From positions 558,001-622,000 of the forward strand of contig CAWIVY010000007.1 of assembly GCA_963839615.1 (NCBI GenBank): a stretch of DNA of 64,000 nucleotides, written 5' to 3'. Under the pieces are notes generated by a model that saw only the letters and a program-made list of their open reading frames with translations, made no database searches and was not told the DNA's origin. Positions within the stretch are counted from its first letter, which is position 1, and every line of letters starts with the position of its first letter. A program made the position numbers and the translations under genes. This stretch comes from DASQMT01 sp963839615. GTDB lineage: Bacteria > Actinomycetota > Thermoleophilia > Solirubrobacterales > Solirubrobacteraceae. This document shows positions 16,614-24,314 of the stretch, piece by piece.

Positions 16614-17368
16614 GGCTCGCCGAACCCCGCCGCCAGGAGCGCGTCGTGGCAGCCGCCGGCGAGCAGGTCGTCGACGAACGCCTCGGCCGCGTCGGGCTGC
16701 TCGGCCGCCTCGACGACGCCTGCGCCGTAGGTCGCCGTCGGCTCGAGCTCCGCGGGGAGCTCGATCGCGCGCAGCTCGCCGCCGCTCGCCTCGACGTCGG
16801 ACGCGTAGACGAAGCCGGCGTCCGCGGCGCCCTGGATCAGCTTGCCGACGATGCCCTTCACGTCCGGTTCGTTGGAGCGGACGTTGGCGAGCACGGCCTC
16901 GCTGCGGCCCGCGCCCAGCCGCCCGAGCACCGCGCGCGTGTAGTCGCCGACGGGCACCCCCTCGGCGCCGACGACGAGCGTGACGCCCGGGCGCTCGAGC
17001 GCCGCGAGCGAGTCGACCGTCGCGCCCTCGGCCGGAACCGCGAGCACGAGCTGGTTCGTCGCGAAGACGACCGGCTCCTGCAGCTTGCCCTCCGCGGCCA
17101 GCTCGTCGGGAAGCGTCGTGTTCGCGGCCGCGAACACGTCGACCGGGACGCCCTGGCGGATCTGCGCGGCCAGCTCGTCCGAGCCGGCGAACTGCAGCCG
17201 GACGGTGGCGTCGGGGAAGTCCTTCGCGCAGCCCGTGAGCGCCTCCTTCATCGACGAGGCGGCGGACACGACGATCTGCGGCCGCTCGCGGTCGCCGCCC
17301 GAGACCGCCGCGTCGTCGCCGCAACCCGCCAGCGCGAGCAGCGCCGTGAGCACGAGCAGCCGCCTCAT
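16610..17368 (-). CDS. modA: Molybdate-binding lipoprotein
   Basis: A 252-residue periplasmic-type binding protein, here a lipoprotein. The signal peptide ends in a lipobox, LLALAGC, with lipidation at Cys16. The mature part has the ModA features IVVSAASSMKEAL (oxyanion-binding serines) and FAGSDELAAQIRQGVPVDVFAAAN. The second-domain segment ADAGFVYASDVEA is also typical. It captures molybdate (or tungstate) outside the cell for ModBC. Its start and stop both overlap neighbours by 4 bp. Confidence 0.92.
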   Translation of the reverse strand: MRRLLVLTALLALAGCGDDAAVSGGDRERPQIVVSAASSMKEALTGCAKDFPDATVRLQFAGSDELAAQIRQGVPVDVFAAANTTLPDELAAEGKLQEPVVFATNQLVLAVPAEGATVDSLAALERPGVTLVVGAEGVPVGDYTRAVLGRLGAGRSEAVLANVRSNEPDVKGIVGKLIQGAADAGFVYASDVEASGGELRAIELPAELEPTATYGAGVVEAAEQPDAAEAFVDDLLAGGCHDALLAAGFGEP

Positions 17369-17760
17369 GTGCGGTTCAGCATCACCGACGTCGCCTTCAC
17401 CGCGGCGGTCGCGGCCACGCCCGGCGCGAGCCCGAGCTCCTCGACCGCGTCGCGCGTCACGGCCGCCGTGACGAGGAACGGGCCGGCCTCGATCTCGACG
17501 AGCGCCATCACGCCGTCGACCTCGACGGATGTCACGATCCCCGGAAAGCGGTTGCGCGCCGAGAACGCGTCGCCGGCGCCGTGGCGCAGCGGACGGCCGC
17601 TCAGCCGCGTCACCTCGGATTCGGGGACGCGCCGGCGGTTGCGGTCGTCGCGGACGGTCCGCAGCTTGCCCGAGCGGTCCCAGCGGCGCAGCGTGTCGGC
17701 GCTGACGCCGATCGCCTGCGCGGCGTCGCCTAGAGTCAGATCGGTCATCTGCCTAAGCAT
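17365..17760 (-). CDS. Molybdenum-responsive regulator: MerR/excisionase-like HTH fused to a Mop/TOBE domain
   Basis: A 131-residue (or 127-residue) two-domain protein. Residues 5-55 form a MerR/excisionase-type helix-turn-helix (TLGDAAQAIGVSADTLRRWD, then RNRRRVPESEVTRL). Residues 65-131 are a single Mop/TOBE domain (ARNRFPGIVTSVEVDGVMALVEIEAG), which binds molybdate or Mo-pterin. It is the first gene of the mod operon and probably senses cellular molybdate to control it, as ModE does with a different HTH. Two starts are possible: ATG 17760, overlapping the palindrome, or ATG 17748 just below it. The second leaves the palindrome free as an operator, but the ribosome site for either is poor. 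Confidence 0.8.
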   Translation of the reverse strand: MLRQMTDLTLGDAAQAIGVSADTLRRWDRSGKLRTVRDDRNRRRVPESEVTRLSGRPLRHGAGDAFSARNRFPGIVTSVEVDGVMALVEIEAGPFLVTAAVTRDAVEELGLAPGVAATAAVKATSVMLNRT

Positions 17761-17769
17761 TGCATAGGC
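17751..17769. promoter_or_regulatory. Palindrome at the start of the mod operon
   Basis: GCCTATGC-AAT-GCTTAGGC on the minus strand: 8-bp arms with 6 of 8 positions symmetric around a 3-bp centre. It lies at or just above the regulator's start codon and is a candidate operator for the Mop-domain regulator. Confidence 0.45.
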
Positions 17770-17778
17770 ACTACCTAA

Positions 17779-17796
17779 AGAGGGGCCAGCCCCTCT
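17779..17796 (-). terminator. Hairpin after moaX, before the mod operon
   Basis: AGAGGGG and CCCCTCT pair around a 4-nt loop, followed on the minus strand by a short T run (TTTAGG). It sits 21 bp after the moaX stop and 18 bp before the mod regulator start, so it would separate the two units. Confidence 0.55.
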
Positions 17797-17817
17797 GTAG
17801 GAAGTGCCAGCCCCGCT

Positions 17818-18456
17818 TCAGGTTGGCGGGAGCGTTCCCTCGACGCGGCGGCGCCCGGCGTCCGAGACCTCGACCTTCCAGATCGGGGCCTCGGCCTTGA
17901 CGCGGTCGATCACCGCGCGAGCGCCGGCGAAGGCCTCGCCGCGGTGCGGCGCGCTCGCGGCGACGATCACGCTCGGCTCGCCGAGCGGCACCGTCCCGGT
18001 GCGGTGCTCGACGGCCACGGCGCAGAGCCCGTGGCGCTCGGCCTCCTCGGCGGCGATCGCGGCCAGCTTCGGCTCGGCCATCTCGACATAGGCCTCGTAG
18101 TCGAGCTCGGGCACGTCGCGCGTGACGCCCTCGAAGAGCACGACGGCGCCCGCGCGTGGGTCGCGCACCGCGGCGGAGAGCGCCGCGACGTCGAGCGGCT
18201 CGCCGGTGACCCGGATCCGGCGCACCGTCGCGTCCCCGCCGCTCACGGGCGGCACGAGCGCGACCTCGTCGCCCGGCGCGATGCGCGACCCGGGACCCGC
18301 GTACTCGCGGTTGATCGCGGCGACGCAGGAGCGCGGCGCGAGCTCCATGACCGCCAGCAGATCGGCGACCGTGGCCTGCTCGGGCAGCTCGATCTCGATC
18401 GTCGACGCGCCCGCGCGCTCGCGCAGGCCTGCGAAGAGTCGGACGGAGACGAGCAT
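17818..18456 (-). CDS. moaX: MoaD-MoaE fusion, molybdopterin synthase (MoaX type)
   Basis: A 212-residue fusion of both molybdopterin synthase subunits. Residues 1 to about 74 are MoaD (ubiquitin-like, sulfur carrier), ending in PPVSGG with Gly73-Gly74. From about 78 on is MoaE (RIRVTGEPLDVAALSAAV), with FEGVTRD, ASAPHRGEAFAG and the lysines of VKAEAPIWKVE (Lys187, Lys194). The synthase converts precursor Z to molybdopterin. Free MoaD needs an exposed C-terminal Gly-Gly; here it is internal. The mycobacterial homologue MoaX is known to be cleaved after this glycine. The gene is divergent from moaC-moaA across 42 bp. Confidence 0.9.
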   Translation of the reverse strand: MLVSVRLFAGLRERAGASTIEIELPEQATVADLLAVMELAPRSCVAAINREYAGPGSRIAPGDEVALVPPVSGGDATVRRIRVTGEPLDVAALSAAVRDPRAGAVVLFEGVTRDVPELDYEAYVEMAEPKLAAIAAEEAERHGLCAVAVEHRTGTVPLGEPSVIVAASAPHRGEAFAGARAVIDRVKAEAPIWKVEVSDAGRRRVEGTLPPT

Positions 18457-18498
18457 GCGCGGCAGTCTAGGCGTGGCGCCCCGATACGCTGTGAACCT

Positions 18499-18975
18499 AT
18501 GGAGGCGGAGCTCACACACCTGGACGCCGCCGGCAGCGCGCGCATGGTCGACGTGAGCGCGAAGCTGCCGACCGAGCGCTATGCCCGTGCCCGCGCCGTG
18601 GTGCGCATGTCGCCCGCGGCCGCCGGACGCGTCGCCCGCGGCGACAACCCGAAGGGCGACGTCGCCTCGGTCGCGCGGATCGCCGCGATCCAGGCCGCCA
18701 AGCGAACCGACGAGCTGATCCCGCTCACGCACTCGCTCCCCCTCACCCACGTCGACCCCGAGATCGAGATCGACGCCGCGGCCGGCACGGTCACGATCGT
18801 CGCGGTAGCCCGCTGCGCCGACCGCACCGGCGTGGAGATGGAGGCGATGGTCGCCTGCAGCGTGGGCGCGCTGACGGTCTACGACATGGTCAAGGGAATC
18901 GAGCCCGGAGTCGTGATCGAGCGGATCGAGCTGCTCGACAAGACCGGCGGCAAGGCGGACTTCCACCGCGCATGA
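18499..18975 (+). CDS. moaC: Cyclic pyranopterin monophosphate synthase
   Basis: A 158-residue MoaC. With MoaA it makes cyclic pyranopterin monophosphate from GTP. The conserved features are MVDVSAKLPTERYARA, GDNPKGDVASVARIA (lysine loop), IPLTHSLPLTHVDPEIE and the catalytic segment VYDMVKGIEPG with the Asp and Lys. The length is as expected. The ATG at 18499 is the start with conserved N-terminal spacing (LTHLDAAGSARMVDVS). It overlaps moaA by ATGA and forms an operon with moaA and moeA. Confidence 0.93.
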   Translation: MEAELTHLDAAGSARMVDVSAKLPTERYARARAVVRMSPAAAGRVARGDNPKGDVASVARIAAIQAAKRTDELIPLTHSLPLTHVDPEIEIDAAAGTVTIVAVARCADRTGVEMEAMVACSVGALTVYDMVKGIEPGVVIERIELLDKTGGKADFHRA

Positions 18976-19964
18976 GAGAACAGCTTTCAGACGGCCACGG
19001 GCGCCCGATCGGCGACGTCCGCATCTCGGTCACCGACCGCTGCAACTTCCGCTGCCAGTACTGCATGCCCGCGGAGGGCCTGCCCTGGCTCGACCGCGAG
19101 GCGCTCCTCACCTACGAGGAGATCGCGCGCCTGGTCGCGATCCTCAGCGAGATGGGCGTGCACGACGTGCGCCTGACGGGCGGCGAGCCGCTCGTGCGCA
19201 AGGAGCTGTGGCGGCTGGTCGAGGCGATCGACGCGATCCCCGGCGTGCAGGACCTCTCGCTCACCACGAACGGCTACCTGCTCGACGCGCAGGTCGCGGA
19301 CCTCGTGCGCGCCGGCCTGCGCCGCGTCAACGTGTCGCTGGACTCGCTGGCGGCCGACCGCTTCTTCCAGCTCACGCGCAGGGACTCGCTGCACCGCGTG
19401 ATGGCGGGCCTCGAGGCGGCCCAGGCGCACCCCGAGCTGCGGCCGATCAAGGTCAACGCCGTCGCGCTGCGCGGGTTCACCGAGGACGAGGTGCTGCGCT
19501 TCGCCGAGTTCGCGCGCGAGAAGCCATACGAGATCCGCTTCATCGAGTTCATGCCACTCGACGCCGACCGGACGTGGACGAGCGACAAGGTGCTGCCGAG
19601 CGCCGAGATCCTGGCGATCCTCGAGACCAGGTACGAGATGGTCCCGCTCGGCCGCGAGCGGCACGGAACCTCGCGCCGCTACGCCTTCGCCGACGGCCGC
19701 GGCGAGATCGGCTTCATCTCCCCCGTGTCCGAGCCGTTCTGCGGTGACTGCAACCGCATCCGCCTGACGGCCGAGGGGACGCTGCGGACCTGCCTCTTCT
19801 CGATGCACGAGACCGACCTGCGCGGGCCGCTGCGGTCGGGCGCGAGCGACGACGAGCTCGAGGAGATCGTCCGCGACGCCGTCTGGCGCAAGGAGCTCAA
19901 GCACCACGTCGGCGAGCCGGGCTTCCGCCAGCCGCCGCGCTCGATGTCGCGCATCGGCGGGTAG
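18972..19964 (+). CDS. moaA: GTP 3',8-cyclase (radical SAM)
   Basis: A 330-residue radical SAM enzyme for the first step of molybdenum cofactor synthesis. The N-terminal SAM cluster motif is CNFRCQYC (CxxxCxxC). A second cluster is bound by PFCGDCNRIRLTAEGTLRTC (C-x2-C-x13-C). LTGGEPLVRKEL is the typical SAM-binding strand. The protein ends in RIGG: the C-terminal Gly-Gly tail that MoaA inserts into its own active site. The start overlaps moaC by 4 bp. Confidence 0.94.
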   Translation: MREQLSDGHGRPIGDVRISVTDRCNFRCQYCMPAEGLPWLDREALLTYEEIARLVAILSEMGVHDVRLTGGEPLVRKELWRLVEAIDAIPGVQDLSLTTNGYLLDAQVADLVRAGLRRVNVSLDSLAADRFFQLTRRDSLHRVMAGLEAAQAHPELRPIKVNAVALRGFTEDEVLRFAEFAREKPYEIRFIEFMPLDADRTWTSDKVLPSAEILAILETRYEMVPLGRERHGTSRRYAFADGRGEIGFISPVSEPFCGDCNRIRLTAEGTLRTCLFSMHETDLRGPLRSGASDDELEEIVRDAVWRKELKHHVGEPGFRQPPRSMSRIGG

Positions 19965-19966
19965 CC

Positions 19967-21158
19967 CTGCTCGAGATCGGCGAGGCCTGGGAACGGGTGG
20001 CCGCGTGCGCGGTGCCGCTGCCGGCCGAGACGGTGCCGCTCGACGTCGCGACCGGCCGTATCGCGGCGGAGGATGCGCGCAGCGCGGTCGACCTGCCGCC
20101 GTTCGACCGCTCCGCGATGGACGGCTTCGCGGTCCGCGCGGCCGACACCTCGCCACCCCGCGCCCTGACGATCGCGGGCGAGCTGGCCGCCGGCGACGTC
20201 GCCGCGGACGCGCTCGCGCCCGGCACCGCCCTCGGGATCACCACGGGCGCCGCGCTGCCGGCGGGCGCCGACGCGGTCCTGCGCGTCGAGGACGCGAGCG
20301 TCGACGGCGACCGGGTCACGCCGGCCGGCCCGGTCGGGGCCGGGACGCACGTGCGCTACCGCGGCGAGGACGTGGCCCGCGGGCGCGTGCTCGCGCCCGC
20401 CGGGGCCGAGCTCGGCGTCCAGCACGTCACCGCGCTCGCATCGGCCGGCGTCGGCGCCGTGGCCGTGCACAGGCGCCCTGTCGTGCACGTGATCGCCACC
20501 GGTACCGAGCTGCTCGAGGTGGGTGCGCCGCCGGAGCCGGGCCGGATCCACGAGTCCAACCGGCTGACGCTGCGACTGCTGGCCGAGCGCGTGGGCGCCG
20601 AGGTGGTCGTCCACCCGGTGGTCCCCGACGACGCCGCGGCGACGGCCGCCGCCGTCGAGGCCGCGCTGTCGGGCGACGTGCTCGCGATCTCCGGCGGGGT
20701 CTCGGTCGGCCCCCACGACCACGTCAAGCCCGCGCTGCAGGAGCGCGGCGTCGAGGAGGTCTTCTGGCGCGTTCGGCTGAAGCCCGGCAAGCCGATGTGG
20801 TTCGGCCGCCGCGGGCCGACGCTCGTGTTCGGGCTGCCGGGCAACCCGCTCTCCACCGTGGCGTGCTTCCTGCTCTTCGTCGATCCCGCGCTGCGGCGGA
20901 TGCAGGGCGAGGCGGAGCGCGGCGCCGCGCTTCGTGCCCGCCCGCCTGACCGTCCCCGCGCGCCCCGCGGACGGCCGCACGACGCTGCTCACCGCCCGCA
21001 TCGAGCGCGGCATCGACGGCGTGCTCGAGGCGACGCCGACGGAGGGCCAGGGTTCGCACCTGACGGGCGCGCTGGCCGCCAGCGACGGCTTCGTGGCGGT
21101 CCCGCACGGGGCCGACGAGCTCGCCGCGGGCGCGAGCGTGGACGCGTTGCTGCTCTGA
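19967..21158 (+). CDS. moeA: Molybdopterin molybdenumtransferase (one frame break, start uncertain)
   Basis: A MoeA-type protein that inserts molybdate into adenylated molybdopterin. Conserved parts are the N-terminal PLPAETVPLDVATGRIAAED, the DLPPFDRSAMDGFAVRA motif, GITTGAALPAGADAVLRVED, IATGTELLEVG, AISGGVSVGPHDHV and LKPGKPMWFG followed by LPGNPLS. After LRRMQGEAERG (about 20920) the frame degenerates. The C-terminal domain resumes one frame over as APRFVPARLTVPARPADGR, ending at 21158, so one base is extra near 20917-20935. The N-terminus LLEIGEAWERVAACA aligns with the family but has only a CTG at 19967; a GTG at 19997 is the first standard start. Confidence 0.85.
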
Positions 21159-21174
21159 CTGCGGCCGCGCCGCG

Positions 21175-21972
21175 CTAGCGCTCGACCAGCAGCGTGTCGA
21201 GCCCGCGCGTCAGTCCGGTCCTGCCCTCCAGCGCGCGGGCCGCGAGCAGCGTGCCCGCGACGTACGGCGTCGCGGAGCCGCCGGCGTCGTGGCGGATCGA
21301 GAGGCGCTCGTCGGGCAACCCGAAGAGGACCTCCGTCGAGACGACGAAGCCCGGCAGCCGGATCGAGTGCACCTGGGTTCCCTCGACCGTCGCGCCGCGC
21401 GCCTCGCGCGGTCCGGCGACCGCGTCGGGCGGCTGCGTGACCGCCGGGGCGCGGACGGCGGCGAGCCGCTCGGCGAGCTCGCGCGAGGTCCCGCTCGGGA
21501 CGTCGGCCTTGGCCGCCGCGGCGTAGTCGATCACCTCCCAGGTGGGCAGGTGCTGTGCGACGAGCAGCGCGGCGGCCTGCGCCATCGCGGCGGTGAGGGA
21601 GAAGTTGCCGGCGGCGATCACGCCGGTGCCGCGCTCCCGGGCGGCTGCGTCGATCTCCTCGAAGTCGGCCGCGGTCAGCCCGGACGTGCCGATCACGACG
21701 CCCACGCCGCGCTCGATCGCGGTGAGCGTGTTCGCCTTCACGGCCTCGTGCGACGTGTAGTCGATCAGCACGTCGACGTCGTCGAGCGCAGCGCCGACCG
21801 AGCCGTGGACGGGCACCCCGAGCGGCTCACGTCCCAGCGCCGTGCCAAGGTCCTGGCCGGCGGCGGAGCGTGCGACGGCGCTGCGCAGCTCGAGGTCGTC
21901 CGCCGCGAGCGCCCCATCGACCAGCGCCCGCCCCGTCCAGCCGGTCGCGCCGGCGATGCAGAGCGTGGTCAT
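21175..21972 (-). CDS. DapB-like oxidoreductase lacking the catalytic histidine pair
   Basis: A 265-residue protein with the fold of 4-hydroxy-tetrahydrodipicolinate reductase. It has an N-terminal Rossmann motif (CIAGATGWTGRALV), IDYTSHEAVKAN, VIGTSGLTAADF and GNFSLTAAMAQ. The active-site stretch reads YAAAAKADVPSGTS, whereas DapB normally has HHRHK-x-DAPSGT. The lysine and PSGT are kept but the His general acid and its neighbour are alanines. Its place as the last gene of the cox operon, overlapping coxG by ATGA, is unexpected for lysine synthesis. It may be a divergent DapB or a reductase of another role linked to the molybdoenzyme. Confidence 0.75.
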   Translation of the reverse strand: MTTLCIAGATGWTGRALVDGALAADDLELRSAVARSAAGQDLGTALGREPLGVPVHGSVGAALDDVDVLIDYTSHEAVKANTLTAIERGVGVVIGTSGLTAADFEEIDAAARERGTGVIAAGNFSLTAAMAQAAALLVAQHLPTWEVIDYAAAAKADVPSGTSRELAERLAAVRAPAVTQPPDAVAGPREARGATVEGTQVHSIRLPGFVVSTEVLFGLPDERLSIRHDAGGSATPYVAGTLLAARALEGRTGLTRGLDTLLVER

Positions 21973-22694
21973 CGGCGCCGGAACAGGTTCCTGACCCGCT
22001 CCCAGAGCACCGAGGCCAGCAGCGAGAAGCCCTTCACCGGCGGGGCCGCCGCCGGCGGCTGCCCGGGCCCGGTCTGGGTCGGCAGCGGCGGCGGCGCGCT
22101 CTCGGCCGGCTCGGACGGCTCGGCCGGAGTCCTCCCGCTCACCTCGGCCGGGGTCTTCCCGCTCACCTCGGCCGGGGTCTTCCCCGCCGTCTCCCCCACG
22201 CCGGCGCTCGCGGCCGCCTCGTCGGGGGTCATCGCGCCGGCGGGCTCGGCGGCGAGGTGCTGCTGGAGGCAGCCGGCGAAGTCGCGCAGCAGGCGGTTGG
22301 AGATGTCCTTGATCATCCCGCCGCGGCCGAAGGACGCGAGCCGCCCGGTGATCGTGAAGTCCGTCACGGCGTCGACGCGCGTGCCGCCTTCGACCTCGTG
22401 CAGCGAGTTGACGATCGTGGCGGACGCGCCGCCCTGGCCGCGCTTGTCGCTGCCCCGCGCCGCGAGCGTGGCCGTGCGCGTCGCGGCGTCGGCCGACTGG
22501 ATCTTGATCGTCCCGCGGTAGTTCGCGGTCGTCGGGCCGAGCCTGACCTGGAACGTGCCGTGGTAGGTCCCGTCGTCGTCATGGCCGGTGATCGCCGCGC
22601 CCGGCAGGCAGGGCGCGACCTTCTCGAGGTCGATCAGCGCCGTCCACACCTGCTCGATCGGGGCGCCCACCTCGAACGACTGCTCCAGCCTCAT
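21969..22694 (-). CDS. coxG: CoxG, SRPBCC-fold CO dehydrogenase accessory protein
   Basis: A 241-residue protein. Residues 1 to about 145 are the CoxG/SRPBCC domain (LEQSFEVGAPIEQVWTALID, LPGAAITG, GRGGMIKDISNRLLRDFA). CoxG helps recruit CO dehydrogenase to the membrane. Residues about 150-215 are a Pro/Ser linker with a short repeat (TPAEVSGK, TPAEVSGR, TPAEPSEP). The end is a basic, hydrophobic tail (LLASVLWERVRNLFRRR) that could form an amphipathic membrane anchor. It overlaps both mocA and the DapB-like gene by ATGA. Confidence 0.85.
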   Translation of the reverse strand: MRLEQSFEVGAPIEQVWTALIDLEKVAPCLPGAAITGHDDDGTYHGTFQVRLGPTTANYRGTIKIQSADAATRTATLAARGSDKRGQGGASATIVNSLHEVEGGTRVDAVTDFTITGRLASFGRGGMIKDISNRLLRDFAGCLQQHLAAEPAGAMTPDEAAASAGVGETAGKTPAEVSGKTPAEVSGRTPAEPSEPAESAPPPLPTQTGPGQPPAAAPPVKGFSLLASVLWERVRNLFRRR

Positions 22695-23239
22695 GGCCGC
22701 ACCACCTCCAGGTCGTCACGCGTGTCGATGTCGCGCGGATCCGCGAGGTCCGAGCACTCGACCTCGGCGGCTCCGCCCAGCAGGTCGCGGAAGCCCGCAT
22801 CGCCGCGCAGCTCGCCCGCGCGCTCCAGCAGCGGCCGCCGGATCACCACCGGGTGGCCCGGGACGCCGCCGTAGACGGCGCGGGCCGCCGGGCCGGGCAC
22901 GGCGCGCACGCGCGCGACGACCGCGGCCGTGATGAACGGCTGGTCCGCGAGCCCGATCACTATCTCGCCGGCGCCTTCCAGCGCCTCGAGACCGCGGCGC
23001 AGCGAGGCGCTCATCCCGTCCGCCCAGTCCGGGCACACGATCACCTCGGCGCGCCCGAGATCCGCGCCGGCACGGATCTCGTCCGCGCGCGCGCCGAGCA
23101 CGACGACGACGCGGTCGAGCTCGGCGAGCGCGGCGAGCGCATGCTCGATCAGCGGGCGGCCCTCGAGTTCGGCGAGCTGCTTGGGCCCGCCGAAGCGGCG
23201 CCCCTCACCGGCGGCGAGCACGAGCCCGGCCGCCGTCAC
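22691..23239 (-). CDS. mocA: MobA-like NTP transferase, probable molybdopterin cytidylyltransferase
   Basis: A 182-residue nucleotidyltransferase: GLVLAAGEGRRFGGPKQLAELEG is the nucleotide-binding signature, VVVVLGARADEIRAG and CPDWADGMSASLRRGLEAL follow, and IGLADQPFI is the metal-binding LADQP. In the molybdenum hydroxylase operons this family transfers CMP to molybdopterin (MCD cofactor), which CO dehydrogenases use. I use the GTG at 23239 (VTAAGLVL), which overlaps the xdhC stop as GTGA. GMP rather than CMP transfer cannot be excluded from sequence. Confidence 0.85.
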   Translation of the reverse strand: MTAAGLVLAAGEGRRFGGPKQLAELEGRPLIEHALAALAELDRVVVVLGARADEIRAGADLGRAEVIVCPDWADGMSASLRRGLEALEGAGEIVIGLADQPFITAAVVARVRAVPGPAARAVYGGVPGHPVVIRRPLLERAGELRGDAGFRDLLGGAAEVECSDLADPRDIDTRDDLEVVRP

Positions 23240-24003
23240 ACGCCGACCTCGTGGATCCGCCCGCGCGCGTGCGCGAGCCGGCCGCCCGGGTGGCCGTGCT
23301 TGGCGGCGACGACCTCGGCCATGATCGAGAGCGCGGTCTCCTCGGCGGTGAGCGCGCCGATGTCGAGGCCGATCGGCGCCGCGATGCGGGCGAGCTCCGC
23401 CTCGGCGACGCCCTGCGCCAGCAGCCGCTCGCGCCGGCTGGCCTGCGCGCGGCGCGAGCCCATCGCGCCGATGTAGCCCGCTTCGGAGCGCAGCGCGAGG
23501 ATCAGCGCGGCGTCGTCGAGCTTCGGGTCGTGGGTCAGCACTGCGATCGACGTCGCGCGGTCGATCCCCCCGAGCTGCGCGAATGCCGCCTCGGGCCAGT
23601 CCGCGATCACCTGCTCGGCGTCGGGAAAGCGGGCGGGCTGGGCGAAGCGCTTGCGCGGGTCGACCACGTAGGGCCGCCAGCCGGTCGCGCGCGCGATGCG
23701 GCACAGCGCGCCGGCGAAATCGACCGCGCCGAATGCGATCAGGCGCGGCGCCGGGTGGGTCACGTCGACGAACAGCGTGACGTCGCCGATCTCGCGGCGC
23801 TCGGACAGCTCGCTCCACATCAGCTCCTCGGCCAGCTCGACGGCGGCCGCGTCCAGTCCGGGCGAGCCGAGCGAGCCCTGGGTCGCCCGATCGGCGCCGA
23901 CGAACAGCTTCACACCGGGCGTGGCGCCCGCGAGCACGGTCACGAGCGCGCCGCGCCCACCGCTGCGCGCGAGCTCGGCGAAGGCTCCCTGTGGCGACGT
24001 CAC
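23236..24003 (-). CDS. XdhC/CoxF maturation factor, C-terminal (Rossmann) part
   Basis: A 255-residue XdhC-family protein that binds the cytidylylated cofactor and helps insert it, with sulfuration, into the apoenzyme. Its core is the XdhC Rossmann domain: LIAFGAVDFAGALCRIAR, then WRPYVVDPRKRFAQPARFPD, SIAVLTHDPKLDDAALILAL and YIGAMGSRRAQASRRERLL, finishing with PIGLDIGALTAEETALSIMAEVVA. The start is a GTG at 24003 overlapping the preceding gene as GTGA. The N-terminal half of the usual XdhC is encoded separately just upstream. Confidence 0.88.
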   Translation of the reverse strand: MTSPQGAFAELARSGGRGALVTVLAGATPGVKLFVGADRATQGSLGSPGLDAAAVELAEELMWSELSERREIGDVTLFVDVTHPAPRLIAFGAVDFAGALCRIARATGWRPYVVDPRKRFAQPARFPDAEQVIADWPEAAFAQLGGIDRATSIAVLTHDPKLDDAALILALRSEAGYIGAMGSRRAQASRRERLLAQGVAEAELARIAAPIGLDIGALTAEETALSIMAEVVAAKHGHPGGRLAHARGRIHEVGV

Positions 24004-24314
24004 GGCTCGTAGCGCTCCACCCAGACGTCGATCTCGCCACCGCAGGGCAGCCCGACGTCCCATGCCTCCTCGTCGGCGATGCCGAAGTGCAGCAGCCGCG
24101 GCGCGCCGCCGCGCAGCACGTCGTCGGCCTCCTGGACGACCGCGCCCTCGACGCAGCCGCCCGAGACGGCGCCGGCGATCTCGCCGTGCTCGTTGATCGC
24201 CATCTTCGCGCCCGGCGGGCGCGGGGCCGAGCGCTTCACGCCGATCACGGTCGCGATCGCGACGGCGTCGCCGCGTGCCGTCCAGGCGTCCAGCTCTTCG
24301 ATCACGTCCTTCAC
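24000..24314 (-). CDS. XdhC/CoxI N-terminal domain protein
   Basis: A 104-residue protein consisting only of the XdhC_CoxI domain: EELDAWTARGDAVAIATVIG, RPPGAKMAINEHGEIAGAVSGGCVEGAV and DVGLPCGGEIDVWVE, with the conserved Cys residues. In many bacteria this is fused to the Rossmann domain; here the two parts are separate overlapping genes. It probably acts with its downstream neighbour in cofactor maturation. The start overlaps coxE as ATGA. Confidence 0.85.
   Translation of the reverse strand: MKDVIEELDAWTARGDAVAIATVIGVKRSAPRPPGAKMAINEHGEIAGAVSGGCVEGAVVQEADDVLRGGAPRLLHFGIADEEAWDVGLPCGGEIDVWVERYEP

Noticed and set aside
19997..21178. moeA taken as ending at 21178
   Set aside because: After about 20920 this frame is Arg/Pro-rich nonsense, while a MoeA C-terminal domain is encoded one frame over, ending at 21158. 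The CTAG at 21175 belongs to the DapB-like gene's stop.
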